NCBI GenBank assembly: GCA_018398805.1 | Contig: JAGFBZ010000006.1 | Span: 1,178,001-1,242,000 of the forward strand | Length of the DNA: 64,000 bases | Reading direction: 5' to 3' | DNA from: Hirundichthys speculiger | Lineage: Eukaryota > Chordata > Actinopteri > Beloniformes > Exocoetidae | In this document: in pieces, positions 48,006 to 59,985 of the stretch | How the letters are laid out: each line of letters begins with the position of its first letter | How positions within the stretch are numbered: the first letter of the stretch is position 1 | Program-made: the position numbers and the translations under genes | The notes under the pieces: generated by a model | Databases searched by the model: none | What the model saw: the letters and a program-made list of their open reading frames with translations, nothing else | Told to the model about the DNA's origin: nothing

Positions 48006-48842
48006 ATCAAATAATAATGTGTGTCCATCCTGCTGTGGGGGCACCACCTGCATACAAGACCATATGACTCAGGTGCTATGTGGAATATTTAGCGGCCAAA
48101 GCCATGGGCCTTGCCATTCCAATGCTTGGTCACAGAAACAGTATGCATGTAAATAGTACATACATGCAATAGGTGGTAAATAGTACTGTTAACGTAGGTA
48201 CACACGAGGAATTTCAGTAGGTTTGCATTAACTCCAGCAGAGTGAATGGTTCTGTGCAGTTGTTATTTTGCTGAGTTTTAAACAATTGTCGATAAATTAA
48301 CATTTTTCTGCAGGACACGGGCTCGCATCCCTGATTAAAGTGCTCTTCTTACTAAGATGTCTTTAAGCGTGTGACTTCCACAAGCTCTTTTTTAGTTTTC
48401 CAATAAAATGAGACAGGAGAAGTAGAAAAACAATTTTCTCCTTGCTGCTCTATGAAGTCCGTTTCTGCTTGCAGAAAAGATAAAAAGGAAATTATAATTT
48501 TATTTCATTGTTGTCTCTCAGGACCACTTGAAGCTGCATTTCCAGTACCTGTATTCAGACATGATAGTGTTTATGCTAATAACTGGACAGAGGTAATGAC
48601 TGTACAAAGTGGTTTTTAAAGCAGAAAGTTTGTTTCAAACAGAAAGTTTATTTGAGGTACTTATTTATTTTACTGGGTAGTTGAGAAAAAATCTAACACT
48701 ACAATAAGTCTAAATCAAGATATATATAAATAGCCATGTTGGTCAACAGCAGAACATTAAGTTCAGTTCAATTCAATTCAGTTCAATACTTTAAGTTTGG
48801 GGACATATCGCTACAGAAGCCAGGCGAGTCCAGTACCTATAC
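48006..48842. other. No recognised feature; (TTCAA)n-like at 48757-48787
   Basis: A pentameric AGTTCAATTCAATTCAGTTC tract lies just before the hAT remnant. Confidence 0.5.
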
Positions 48843-49821
48843 CAGTGTTGTTCCGATTATGATACCAGTATCAGAAATTGCTCCAATACTGCCAAAAATG
48901 TCCATATCAGTATTGGTGAGTACGGGAGTCCAGGGACCAACTGATACCAAGACATTTATATTTAATAATTTATTTACTGGTTACTTCCATAAAACTACCA
49001 GCAAAAAGAAATACTTTTTAAATTCTGCAATACTGTTTTACAGTGATCCCTTTGCCACTTTGCGGTTTAAGTTCCGCGGTTTTAGTTATTTGCAGATTTT
49101 TTCAGAAATATATAATATAATTTTAAAAAATTAAAAAAAATTGCGGAGAACGCGCACAGGATTTTGTGCGCGTTCTCTCACAGTGAAGAAATGCTGTGAG
49201 CCAGCCTGGCCCCTTTAAGAAGGTACCCTTATGGGTAATGATGTGGCCTTATGGGTAATGAAGTGTGTGTGTGTCGTGGGATGACAGAAGAAAACAGGAT
49301 TAGATGAAAAGTGTAGTGAGCATAAACAGCAGCCCAGCGTGTATAGATTTACATTCTCTGTTAACCGACAGCAGCCCAACAATACAACCTGTGTGATGTT
49401 TCAAGTTCCTACAGTGCCAGAATAAAGTGCTCGTTCCATGCACAATACCAGCGGTTTCTTTACTACGGTTCAGAGACCAGAGGCTGTGAAGGTAACAGAA
49501 AGACCACAGTTGAGTCTTTGTCTTGTTTCGCTGCAGTGCCTCACTACTTTTTGTGGTTTTTAAACATATTTTAACCACATTATTGAGGCTCGGGGGGCTC
49601 CGGCTCCAGTTCGCGGATTTTGATTTACACGGGGGGACGCCGGTCCCCATTAACCGTGAAAAATAAGGGATCATTGTATACTGTTCTATTTGGAAATAAA
49701 GATAGACAAATGGCTTGGATTTGGATATCAAACTTGGATCGGTATTCGTAGCAGCCGATACCAACAGCTCAAGAATCAGAATCGGTATCAGGAGGGAAAA
49801 AATGGTATCGGAACATCTCTA
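48843..49821. mobile_element. hAT-like remnant interrupted by a MITE
   Basis: The ends CAGTGTTGTTCCGATTATGA and, on the reverse strand, TAGAGATGTTCCGATACC form a diverged inverted repeat, and the adjacent sequence on both sides is rich in GATACC/GGTATC. No clean 8-bp duplication is visible. Removing the insert at 49,041-49,676 leaves about 340 bp of short hAT element. Confidence 0.6.
49041..49676. mobile_element. CAGTGATCCC-ended MITE, copy 2, nested
   Basis: A 636-bp element flanked by TA on both sides (49,039-49,040 and 49,677-49,678). The left end is CAGTGATCCCTTTGCCACTT; the right end on the reverse strand is CAATGATCCCTTATTTTTCA. It is inverted relative to copy 1 at 10,969-11,448. It contains a tandem CCTTATGGGTAATGA duplication at 49,225-49,262. 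Confidence 0.75.
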
Positions 49822-49849
49822 GGGGACCTTGGTTTCTGAATTTCTTGCA

Positions 49850-50130
49850 GATAACAGCCTGGATTATCTTTTTTTTTTTTTTTTTAAATCTCTGATCCAG
49901 ATAACATTCTTTCAATTTCTTCCAAAAATGATAGAGAATTTATTTTCCTGACCACAGAACATGTTTCCACTGTGTGATGGTCAATCACAGATGCCTCCGA
50001 GGCCTGGACAAGGTTAACATTAAGCTTCCTTTTTTACACAGGAAAGTTTTTAACTGGTACTTGTAAATGCAGCTCTGCACTGTATAAATGACAATTCCTG
50101 ATGAATCTGTCAGCAGGTAGCCTCCCAGCC
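49850..50130 (-). mobile_element. DNA-transposon remnant, same family as 40,265
   Basis: The segments 'CACAGAACATGTTTCCACTG', 'GTGATGGTCAATCACAGATG', 'GGACAAGGTTAACATTAAGC' and 'CACAGGAAAGTTTTTAACTG' follow the order of a common fish element with a minus-strand transposase. A T16 tract interrupts it at 49,869-49,884. No frame survives. Confidence 0.5.
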
Positions 50131-50924
50131 ATCCTATTTTTTTTTTCCTTGTAGATTAAAGAATTTTTCTGGTTCGTCTACATTCACCTTTGATTTCCAG
50201 GGGTCAGTACCAACGGACGCGGAAGAAACTTCCTCTGGATGCCATTGGATAGGCATATAACCAGTTAGAGAAAAGAAACATGTCTCAGCAGATATCTTGG
50301 TTGTTTTCATCTCATCCCTTCTGGATGAACCATCACTATACCAAGTCCTGTTGCAATTGGTTCAGTACATTCTGTACTAATCAAAATGGCTGTAAATCAG
50401 AGGGGTTTGTGAATTTTTTCATGCATTTGTTGACATAGGAGAATGTCCACTAATTAAAGGTTAGCCATTAATAATGCAATTTCTTTTTTCTTTCACCTTT
50501 TAACTAAATTGTCCCTGGACCAACCTTGTCTGGAATGTGTTGCAGGGCAAAAATGTATATGTTAACAAATAAAGTTAACAGAAATGCAAATGTGAATACA
50601 AATAGAATACTGAAACTCTAGCAATCAAAAGGACTATTTTCATGCAAATAAATGACATTAAGGAAACTGATCTTTTGATGTTATAAAGGCTTGTTTCCCT
50701 TTCTTTGTTCTGTCCCATAATACTTCCTGTGCTTTTTGCTCCCTTTTTCTTCTTTTTACTTATCACAATTCCCTAGGCTTTTGTAAACAATATCAAGTCC
50801 ATCAGGATGGTTTTCTGTTTTCCTCCTACTTTGTTGCTTTCCTGTGCCACCTCCTTTCTTTTTCTTACTCTGTCACCCTTTGTTTCTATTTCTCTTTCTT
50901 ACCCATTATATATATACATACATA
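50131..50924. other. No recognised feature
   Basis: The sequence near 50,150-50,240 could be decayed transposon. The rest is AT- and pyrimidine-rich. Confidence 0.45.
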
Positions 50925-51283
50925 CAGTCATGGAAAAAATATTAGACCAGCCTTGTTTTCTTCAGTTTCTTGTTCATTTTAATGCCTGGTACAACTAAAG
51001 GTACATTTGTTTGGACAAACATAACGATAACCACAAAGATTGCTTATAAGGGTTTTATTTAAAAGCTGATATCTTCACATTTTCCATTGTTTTCTTGATT
51101 ATGACCCTAAGTCACTTAAGTTTTTACATCAATAGCTATGGCGTTGTACTGCCAAAAACACTGCTTTTATGCATTCAGTGTTTTCTCTTCTGTCTGTTTT
51201 AGTCACATGATGATGTTTAGTGGTACCAGGTATTAAAATGAACAAGAAAGTGAAGAAAAAATGGTGGTCTAATAATTTTTTCC

Positions 51284-51284
<1 letters not shown>
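50925..51284 (+). mobile_element. Tc1-derived MITE
   Basis: The left end CAGTCATGGAAAAAATATTA follows TA. The right end on the reverse strand reads ATGGAAAAAATTATTAGACC, so the inverted repeat is clear. The last bases of the right end are replaced by (TA)n. At about 360 bp it consists of the two arms of a larger Tc1-like family with no transposase. Confidence 0.75.
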
Positions 51285-51316
<32 letters not shown>

Positions 51317-51333
51317 TCTATATATATATATAT

Positions 51334-51432
<99 letters not shown>

Positions 51433-51600
51433 CTATATATATATATATAATATATATATATATATATAATCTATATATCTATATATATATATATCTATAT
51501 ATCTATATATATCTCTCTATATCTATATCTATATCTCTATCTATATATATATATATATATCTATATATCTATATCTCTGTATATATATGTATATGTATAC
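51284..51600. repeat. Complex (TA)n/(TATC)n microsatellite
   Basis: More than 300 bases of TA, TATC and TCTA units with interruptions. It starts exactly at the degraded right terminus of the Tc1-derived MITE. Confidence 0.95.
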
Positions 51601-51610
51601 ACGGAAACAC

Positions 51611-51659
51611 AGAAAAATTAAAAAAAAACATCTGTTTCTCAGATGTTTTTAATTTTTCT
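51611..51659. repeat. AT-rich hairpin
   Basis: AGAAAAATTAAAAA...ACATCTG pairs with CAGATGTTTTTAATTTTTCT around TTTCT, with a small A-run bulge. Confidence 0.75.
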
Positions 51660-51667
51660 GAATCAAA

Positions 51668-52010
51668 TTGGGGCCACACAGTGACTTGATGGTCAGCACT
51701 GTTGTCTTACAGCAAAAGGGTCGAAACCTGGTTGGGCCCTTTCTGTGTGCAGTTTGCATGTTCTCCCCGTGCTTGCATGAGTTTTCTACTCCAGCTTCTT
51801 CCCTTCCTCCCAGTATAGAGACGTGTGTTGGGTTAATTGGTGGTTCTAGATTGTCCTTAGGAATGTGAGTGTGTGTTTTTTTCTACATGTGGCCCTATGA
51901 TGGACTAGCAACCTGTCTATGGGTATACCCCTGCCTTTCGCCCAAAGTGAGCTGGAATAGATCCCTGTGATCCTGTACAGGACTAAATGAGCATGGATAA
52001 TGGATGGATG
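51668..52010 (+). repeat. Teleost GGATGGATGGA-type repeat, near full length
   Basis: Runs from GGGGCCACACAGTGACTTGA through 'GTTTGCATGTTCTCCCCGTG', 'GGGTTAATTGGTGGTTCTAG', 'CCCTGCCTTTCGCCC' and ends in ATGGATGGATGG. It is the most complete copy here and a reference for the partial ones. Confidence 0.8.
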
Positions 52011-52073
52011 GATGACTCAGTTACATATGAAAAATCCTTTTAAATATAAATAAGGCTTCCATCTACATCTACT

Positions 52074-52109
52074 GGGGGGGGGGGGGGGGGGGGGGGGGGG
52101 TTGGGGGGG
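52074..52109 (+). repeat. G27 run followed by G7
   Basis: Twenty-seven uninterrupted G residues, TT, then seven G. Such runs can form G-quadruplex and are prone to length error in sequencing. Confidence 0.9.
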
Positions 52110-52370
52110 AGCAGGTGCCAATCCTTAATCCCAAAGCTCCTCACAGCATTTTAGTTGGGTTTAGCTCTGGACTTTGATTAGCTCATCCAAACTCTTAATT
52201 ATTTCATTTCCATTCATGCTGATGCAGATCTGCTCTGGATCATTGCCCTGCTGCTTTGTGATCAAAGTGTGATGATTTGTTGAACAGATGACCTCACATT
52301 TGTGTCTGTTATACAGAGGAGTTCATAGTTACCTCAGTGACAACAAGGTCCCCTCCACCCCAGACTTTCT
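52110..52370 (-). pseudogene. Tc1-like element remnant
   Basis: Segments such as 'GGATCATTGCCCTGCTGCTT', 'GACCTCACATTTGTGTCTGT' and 'ATACAGAGGAGTTCATAGTT' match the coding region of a common fish Tc1-like element read in reverse. Frames are broken. It probably belongs to the same family as 5,755-6,095. Confidence 0.55.
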
Positions 52371-55300
52371 CAAGATTATATTTCCCAAAATTTCTGATAT
52401 GACGTTTCCATCACTGTATTTGTACCGTGATATTACCCTGAGAATACACACACACACACACAGTCTTCCTCCATCTCCTCCTCTCCATCACTGTGTATTA
52501 GGTAAATGTCCTGAGGCTGTCTGAAGTCTGTGATCTTTTCTGTTAAAATAATTCAATCTCTTTCCCTCTGCTTCTTTGATAGCCTCTCTCCTTCCTCTTT
52601 TTTTCTTTCATCTGTCTGTTTGCTCTTAAGTTACATCCACAGAATTTTACCATTCACAAATAACCTAATGTTCAATTTAAATACTGTAAATATGAAGAAA
52701 CAAATCGTCTGTTGATATACACGAAGCTTTGATCACCTGAAGTCCCCGAACTGACACTTGTCCTCATTCAATCACACGTTTTAAGACTGTAACACATCAT
52801 GCTGATGGTCAGGTTGACTGTCAGATATGTCACTAGTGTCATTGAGTGTAAGTTACTCCTGCTTTTAGGGTGCGTGAACCACACCACCTAATTTGCAGGG
52901 CATCTACTTCATTTTTCTCAGGTCTGTCAGTGGCTGAGATCGCTCTTACTGGCTGTTCAGCTGACAGTAATCTACTATTTGCTGCAACTGTTAAAGTGTT
53001 TGCCCTATTTTTTTTAGGCAGCTGTGTCTTCATTTCACCTTTCATCTGTTCAGATAGCTGGCTCACTTCTGTCTGTGATCTGGTTTTCTAGCCTTCTCTG
53101 CCGTGGAGGACTCTGCTTCTTACCTGTGGTGTTAATCTCATAGTCAGGCATCAATGGGATCACTGCTGCTGTGCAGTGCACCAGTTTATCGCTCTTGGTG
53201 ACACTGGTTCCGGTATCACTGCATTCACATCCTCTAACAGACTTCCAGAAGGTACTTCATCTCTTAGCCTCGGTAAGGGGTCACGTAGGCTCAAGATATT
53301 TGGCTTAGTTATGAAGTCAGCAGCCCTTGTGTTCAGATTACTAGGGCATATTAGTGGGTCTTGGTACGCATCTCTCAAGGGTATTGGTATTGACGATGTT
53401 ACATCCTTCCTGACTTATCATCCTGGTTCCCCCCTTGCTGTAGCATCTTTGTTGCACCTCATCAATCTCAAGTTGTGAGAGCAAATTCTGCCTCCAGACA
53501 TTGGAACTCTGGGCCACAAGGTGTATCTCGGTAATCATGGATGATGGTTTTCCAAGTATTCAAAGGTCCCACATCCTCTGCATATTGCTTGGATAGAGGC
53601 AGTCTGACATTCCATTATTGACCTCTCTAGCTCATATATATCCTGTTAAAGTAGCCTATTTCTCATCAGTGTGTCCTGGTTCCCCAACAACTGAACTTGT
53701 TCGTAGCAAGGCATGTATCCATGTCTCTCGCTCATGGTTTTGTCCCAAGATGTGTGACTGGAGGATGTAGAGTCTCTCCCTGACTCAATTACAAACACTC
53801 CCCATAAGCAGAATTAGTACCCAGGCTTCCTGTACCACAGAGTGTGACAAGGGCAGTGAGAGTCGTGGAGGAGGTCTTTTACCCGGTGACTACACAGTGA
53901 TAAGTTGGTTGCATGTAGTGCAGAAGCCCTCTCTGCTTGCTAAGCTGAAACAGAAAAGGTGCCACAACAATATCATTCAAGAGACAATATAGTCATGAAT
54001 TTGTCCTCATATGAAAACAAGTCTGAGTCAGACTTAATTAATTCAAAATTAATGTGAAATAAAACATAAAACTTCACAATAAGGGATGGCAAAAAGACCT
54101 AGAGACTCACCAAGCCTTGCCAATGACTTGACAGGGGAAAGGGTGAAAAAGGAAATATGGGGAGTATGCGGAGGAGGAGAAGAAAAGGAAAAAGGGTTAT
54201 GAACGATAAAAAATGAAGTTTGAATGAATGAATATTCTCTATCATGTAATTTATCAAAGGCACACCCGTGAAATGTTGGACTTCCATATATTATCTCTTG
54301 CCTCCATCTCTCTGGGTTCAGAGTGTATTAACCTTCAGCATAGTATCTATATTTTTCAGCCACAGTATTTGTCTTGACTTTATGGCTCCAGTTCTGCCAT
54401 TATCCTGAAGCGCCCCTCCTGAATCACTGCAACCCAATAGGTGACAGTCTTCATACAAGCCTCAATGAGAACACTGAGAATTAATGGGGGGGGACTCATA
54501 GCTGAAGTTACTACAGTTTATGCTGCTCCACTCATATTTGGAGTGGTTGTTGTCTCCCAACCGTGGCAAACAAGCAGCTAAATCCTGAGACGTGTTCTTG
54601 TTTTACAGCCAGGCTACTGCTTTTTTAACAAACTGAGCAAAGAAACTTTTACTTTTTGGAAACTTAGTAAAGCCAGAAAAGACAGATTAATTTGAGATTA
54701 TTAGATGGATGGATTACAATGAAAAAGAAAAATAGGAAAAGTAATGTGCTGTACAAAGTGAAAGGGGGAGTTAGGAAAGGTTTCTTAATGGCAGAACATT
54801 GACTGGGCTTTTTTTTCCCCATTAATGACAAAGAAATCCTTTATGGTTGTATGGTTTGACAAATGAGCTGAAATGGATAGAGAGATCCGTTTCTCTGGCT
54901 ACTTTTTCACCACAGGTACAAACACAACTTAAATGATTTACAAAAACGTAGATATTAAGGCCCAGGAAAACCTTTTTTTTTTTTAGTGTGAAAGAGTGTA
55001 ACATGCATTGTCAGGAATAACTCTTGTAATGTGTATCTGTGACTTTTTACAGTTATAAAGTAAAATCAACATGACCATCCGTCACCTTACCTGTTGCACA
55101 CACAGAGTACTCACTTTTTGCACATCTTTATTTGACAGTAGGAGATATGAGGCAGGAGAAAATCCCTGACTATACCCAGCTGGGTTGCAACATGAATCTT
55201 GTGATTTTTGAGTCAGAACAAACCAGGGAAGTAAATTGTTTCAGTTGAATGCACCAGTGGAAGCCCTACTTGGGGAAGCTATGCCTTCATTAAATAATTA

Positions 55301-55554
55301 TATGGGCACACTTTTCTAGATAAAGTTTCACTTTAACTGATTACAAATGATCTAGCTCCTAATTATTATAGCTAACTCGGGCAAATTGAATCCCTTTACC
55401 TCTGACCGGAGTGGTAATTGATCTCTGAATAAAGACACAAATTAGAGGAAACAAGTAGCCTACAAGTAAAGCTGTGCAAATTGTGAATTACAGCCAGTGA
55501 TGCTTATCTGGGTTTGTTTTATAGACCAGGGTTACTCTGAGTCACTCACTAAAG
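52371..55554. other. No gene recognised; unassigned 101-codon ORF at 53176-53478
   Basis: A (CA)n run lies at 52,446-52,462. The frame 53,176-53,478 (MHQFIALGDTGSGITAFTSS...) is open together with opposite-strand frames at 53,160-53,538; I recognise no domain on either strand. The rest, including 53,540-55,550, shows no repeat ends or exons. Confidence 0.45.
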
Positions 55555-56105
55555 CAGTCCTTCTCAAATAGTGGGGAGCGACCCCTTAGGAGGGTGCGAC
55601 CCCTTTTTTTATTTTTTTTATTTTTTTATTTTTTTTTTTTTTGGGGGGGGGGGCGTTTGTGACCCTGGGGAGAATGCATATTTTTCGCCATACTGGAATA
55701 AAGTGTAACTGCACATATACTCCAGTAGGTGGCAATGGCGCTCTCATAGTCACAGTGTGCGCAGGGAGGATTGGCTATATTGTGTCAGGTTTTTTGTTTT
55801 TTTTTTTTGTACGGACATGCATCCACACAGCACAGAGCAGGAGATATGAAGCGAACAAACCCTAAAGAGACACCACAGAGAAATATTTGACATGGATGAA
55901 AAGAAAGGAGGGGAGAGACGGAGATAATGAGACAAACAAAAGTCACCAGAAAGTTAAGAAGAGGAAATATGACGATGATTAATGCACTTTGAATCTTTAC
56001 AGACTAAAAAAAAATTTTAATAAAGTTATTTGTTGATCTACATTTCTTTCTTTTTTGTTTCCCTCAATGTTAATAGGGAGACAGTGTTATGCAGACGTGT
56101 ACTTA
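55555..56105 (+). mobile_element. hAT (Charlie/ZBED5-like) remnant, family A copy 2
   Basis: The left terminus CAGTCCTTCTCAAATAGTGG is present, which complements the right terminus kept in copy 1 (2,815-3,316). The shared block from GGTGGCAATGGCGCTCTCAT to 'AGACAGTGTTATGCAG' includes broken N-terminal transposase coding (NETNKSHQKV, KKRKYDD by frameshift). Sequence after 56,105 diverges. T- and G-runs sit at 55,604-55,652. Confidence 0.65.
55722..55734 (+). promoter_or_regulatory. CTCF-like core motif in hAT family A
   Basis: CCAGTAGGTGGCA satisfies every position of CCASYAGRKGGCR. In copy 1 the matching site reads GCAGTAGGCGGCA, two mismatches. Confidence 0.4.
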
Positions 56106-57618
56106 TAACAAAATGCAATTTTGGAGTAGGAACTGTGAAGTTACACTCATTCCAGCATGTGACCTGGAGCTAAAAGTCACACAGCAGGAATACAGTCATC
56201 CGCTTCAAACTCAGCTAGGCATCTTGTTGACCAACACTCATGGTATCATTTGCAATTCCAGCATGAGATTGACATCATTTATCCTGCATGTGGTGAACAA
56301 TGCATACCTCCACAGTCCTTAACTCCCTGGCATGGCTGCTTAGTAATGCATACAATACGATCTACCTTGGAGCTGGTATTAAAAGAACATTGTCAGAAAA
56401 CACGCAGCGGCAGCTGTGTACACACAAAAATCATTTGTGTGCATCTAAACAGCTGTGAATGCACTGTACCTAACTCAGCTGCAAATATAACTACCTCATC
56501 TGGCTAAATTTATTTACACAAAATTGTTTTGCTTTAGTAATAAATACCTTCAAAATGTTGTCTTCTCTGGACCCCTTTTGGTTTGATACCATTTGTCTTT
56601 TTCCCAAGATTTAAAAGAAGATGCATGATTAAGGCCAAGAGCATGACACTCATTTTCACTGAAATAATCAGTCGTAGGATGAAATTTTATTAAGTAAAAG
56701 TTGATACTTTAGTTGCCTTACAACAATTGGTCGTTTTTCTGTGCATGAACATCTAGATCTCTGTAGCTACGTACATGAAAAGTGATTTATTTAGTCATGG
56801 ATAACTATAATCAGAATGGGATGGTGATGCTCTGCTTTCTTATCGCTCCTTCATCTTTTCCTCCCCACTGCTGAGACTAATTTTATTGTTCACCTCATTT
56901 ATTCCTTTACTAATTTAATTTCCTTGCTCTTTGTCTTGTGGTCCCTCTTTTGCTGCTGTCTATTTTTTGCTTTTTTTCTCTTCTCTAACCATTTAGGATG
57001 AAGAGCTTCAACAAGGCGTGATCTCCGTTGTCCCTCCGTTGTCTTTCCCTCGTGCTCCATGTGCACGCGTGTGGGTGTCTATACATCTTTCCAATGTGAG
57101 TCACTTGTTCACTGCTTAATACACGCATAAACCAGAGATGTGTTACTAATTTAAAAGCTGGTAGTTTATCTCCCCTTTAACTAAGAGGCCACATAACACA
57201 AACACAGAGGTTTCCACACACATGCAAATGTGAACTCACATGCACTAGTCACCTTAACATTTAATTTCTAAAAATACAATTTTAATTGTGATCAATTTTT
57301 ATGTGTGGCCATATTATTTCTATCTTCAAAATTCATAGCTGGTAGCTTGTATTTTATTTTATTTTCTTAAAAAAATTCAAACAAGTTGTACCAGATAATT
57401 TATTTGTAGAAGCAATAATAAATTAAATTTAGAATGTAAAACCATTCACAGGTTTATTAGTCTCCACACATGCCACTGAAAGTCCCCATGAAAGGAACAG
57501 CACAGCATTTTCCTCCGGCTTTTTACAGATTTCCTGTAAAACCAGAAGTTAAAGAGGTTGTGGCTGCCTTGCTAATTTAACCATTGGATTATCCATTGGG
57601 ATAATCCAATTGGGATTA
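56106..57618. other. No gene recognised; weak exon candidate 56997-57095
   Basis: At 56,997-57,095 a 99-base open segment lies between a pyrimidine-rich AG acceptor and a GTGAGT donor (DEELQQGVISVVPPL...). Nothing else supports it. Otherwise no exon or repeat is seen. Confidence 0.35.
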
Positions 57619-57831
57619 CACACGTGGACAAAATTGTTGGTACCCCTCAGTTAAAGAAGGAAAAACCCACAATTCTCACTGAAATCACTTGAAACTTACA
57701 AAAGTAACAATAAATAAAAATTTATTGAAAATCAAATAATCAAAATCAGCTATCACTTTTGAATTGTTGGTTAACATTATTATTTAAAAAAACAAACTAA
57801 TAAAATAGGGCTGGACAAAAATGATGGTACC
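57619..57831 (+). repeat. Left inverted repeat of the Tc1 element (IR/DR)
   Basis: Starts CACACGTGGACAAAATTG. The outer direct repeat is at about 57,626-57,650 and the inner one at 57,812-57,831. Confidence 0.9.
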
Positions 57832-57998
57832 TCTATAAAAGATTGAAAACTATTTGACCAGAGTGACATGATTAACTCAGGTGTGTCCTTTAATTGACAT
57901 CACAGGTGTTTCCATCTCATAATCAGTCAGTCTGCCTATTTAAAGGCAGACATGTAGTCACTTTGCTTTTTGGTGAAAAGGTGTGTACCACACTGAAC

Positions 57999-59022
<1,024 letters not shown>

Positions 59023-59027
59023 GTTAT

Positions 59028-59238
59028 GGGTACCATTTTTGTCCAGCCCTATTTCATTAGTTTGTTTTTTTAAATAATTATGTTAATCAACAATTCAAAA
59101 GTGATGGCTGATTTTGATTATTTGATTTTCAATAAATTTTTATTTATTGTTACTTTTGTAAGTTTTAAGTGATTTCAGTGAGAATTGTGGGTTTTTCCTT
59201 CTTTAACTGAGGGGTACCAACAATTTTGTCCACGTGTG
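59028..59238 (-). repeat. Right inverted repeat of the Tc1 element (IR/DR)
   Basis: Mirrors the left arm, ending GTCCACGTGTG before TA. The inner repeat is at 59,028-59,047 and the outer at about 59,207-59,231. Confidence 0.9.
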
Positions 59239-59240
59239 TA

Positions 59241-59624
59241 TAATTAACCATTGGGGTAAAAGCACCGTTTGAAACATTATGAACCTGCATGCATCGAAAC
59301 ACATGGGGGACAGAGATGGATAATGAGTTATGACTGAAATAAGAAGCAGAAGAGGAAGAAGTAACTTTTCTTAAATTTCAGATATAAGTGACAAAGATTT
59401 TACACAACCACCAGTGTGATCTGTGATGTGTGATTTGTGGATCAAACTCCAGTTGAATCCAACCTGTGCGATGCTGGTTAAGATGACGAAGTTTCTTTGA
59501 AACCTCGGATGCACGGCGAATACAGGTGAGCCGATTAACACTTGACTCAACTAAAACCTGATCTGGTGGAGCACCTGCGCACGCAGCCTATGTATCTGAC
59601 CTATGTCATTATCGCAGTTTCTGC
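59241..59624. other. No recognised feature
   Basis: The first bases (ATTAACCATTGGGG) resemble the sequence left of the Tc1 element at 57,578-57,600 (AACCATTGG), so the insertion site may lie in a short local duplication. Confidence 0.4.
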
Positions 59625-59985
59625 CCATCTGTTGTCACTTGTGTCGCTCTGTAATTAAACCACCAAACACTTGGTGGCGATATGAGTTTTTTTTCTGCAG
59701 CGTTGTAGCTTCCAGTGCTGAGCTTCCTTTATATACAGGGTTCATGCAGCTGCTTGAAATCCTTGAAAATGCTTGAATTCTATAGATGTGTTTTCAAGAA
59801 CTTTCATGTTAGACATGGCAACGGAGCAAATCCTGAATATCTTAAGCGAGTTGGAGCTGACGATAACTGAGCATCAGTAATTTATACTGAAATTGCTGTA
59901 AAAATTATATTTCTAACTTGCTTGAAAATGCCAAAGAAGAAGTAGTAGCAAGGAAAATGAAGAAGAGCAATGCTACTAAGTGAAC
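59625..59985 (+). mobile_element. Unclassified dispersed repeat, copy B
   Basis: Same family as 13,540-13,835: GTGTCGCTCTGTAATTA, 'CCAAACACTTGGTGGCG', CTGCAGCGTTGTAGCTTCCA and an AAGAAGAAG segment occur in the same order. A CTTGAAATCCTTGAAAATGC piece at about 59,740-59,810 is extra relative to copy A and may be another insertion. Confidence 0.55.

Noticed and set aside
48843..49821. An 8-bp duplication around the hAT-like remnant
   Set aside because: The flanks ACCTATAC and GGGGACCT do not match; at least one end must be degraded.
56997..57095. Internal exon between AG and GTGAGT
   Set aside because: One 33-codon segment with splice-like ends is expected by chance in 64 kb, and no neighbouring exon or domain supports it.
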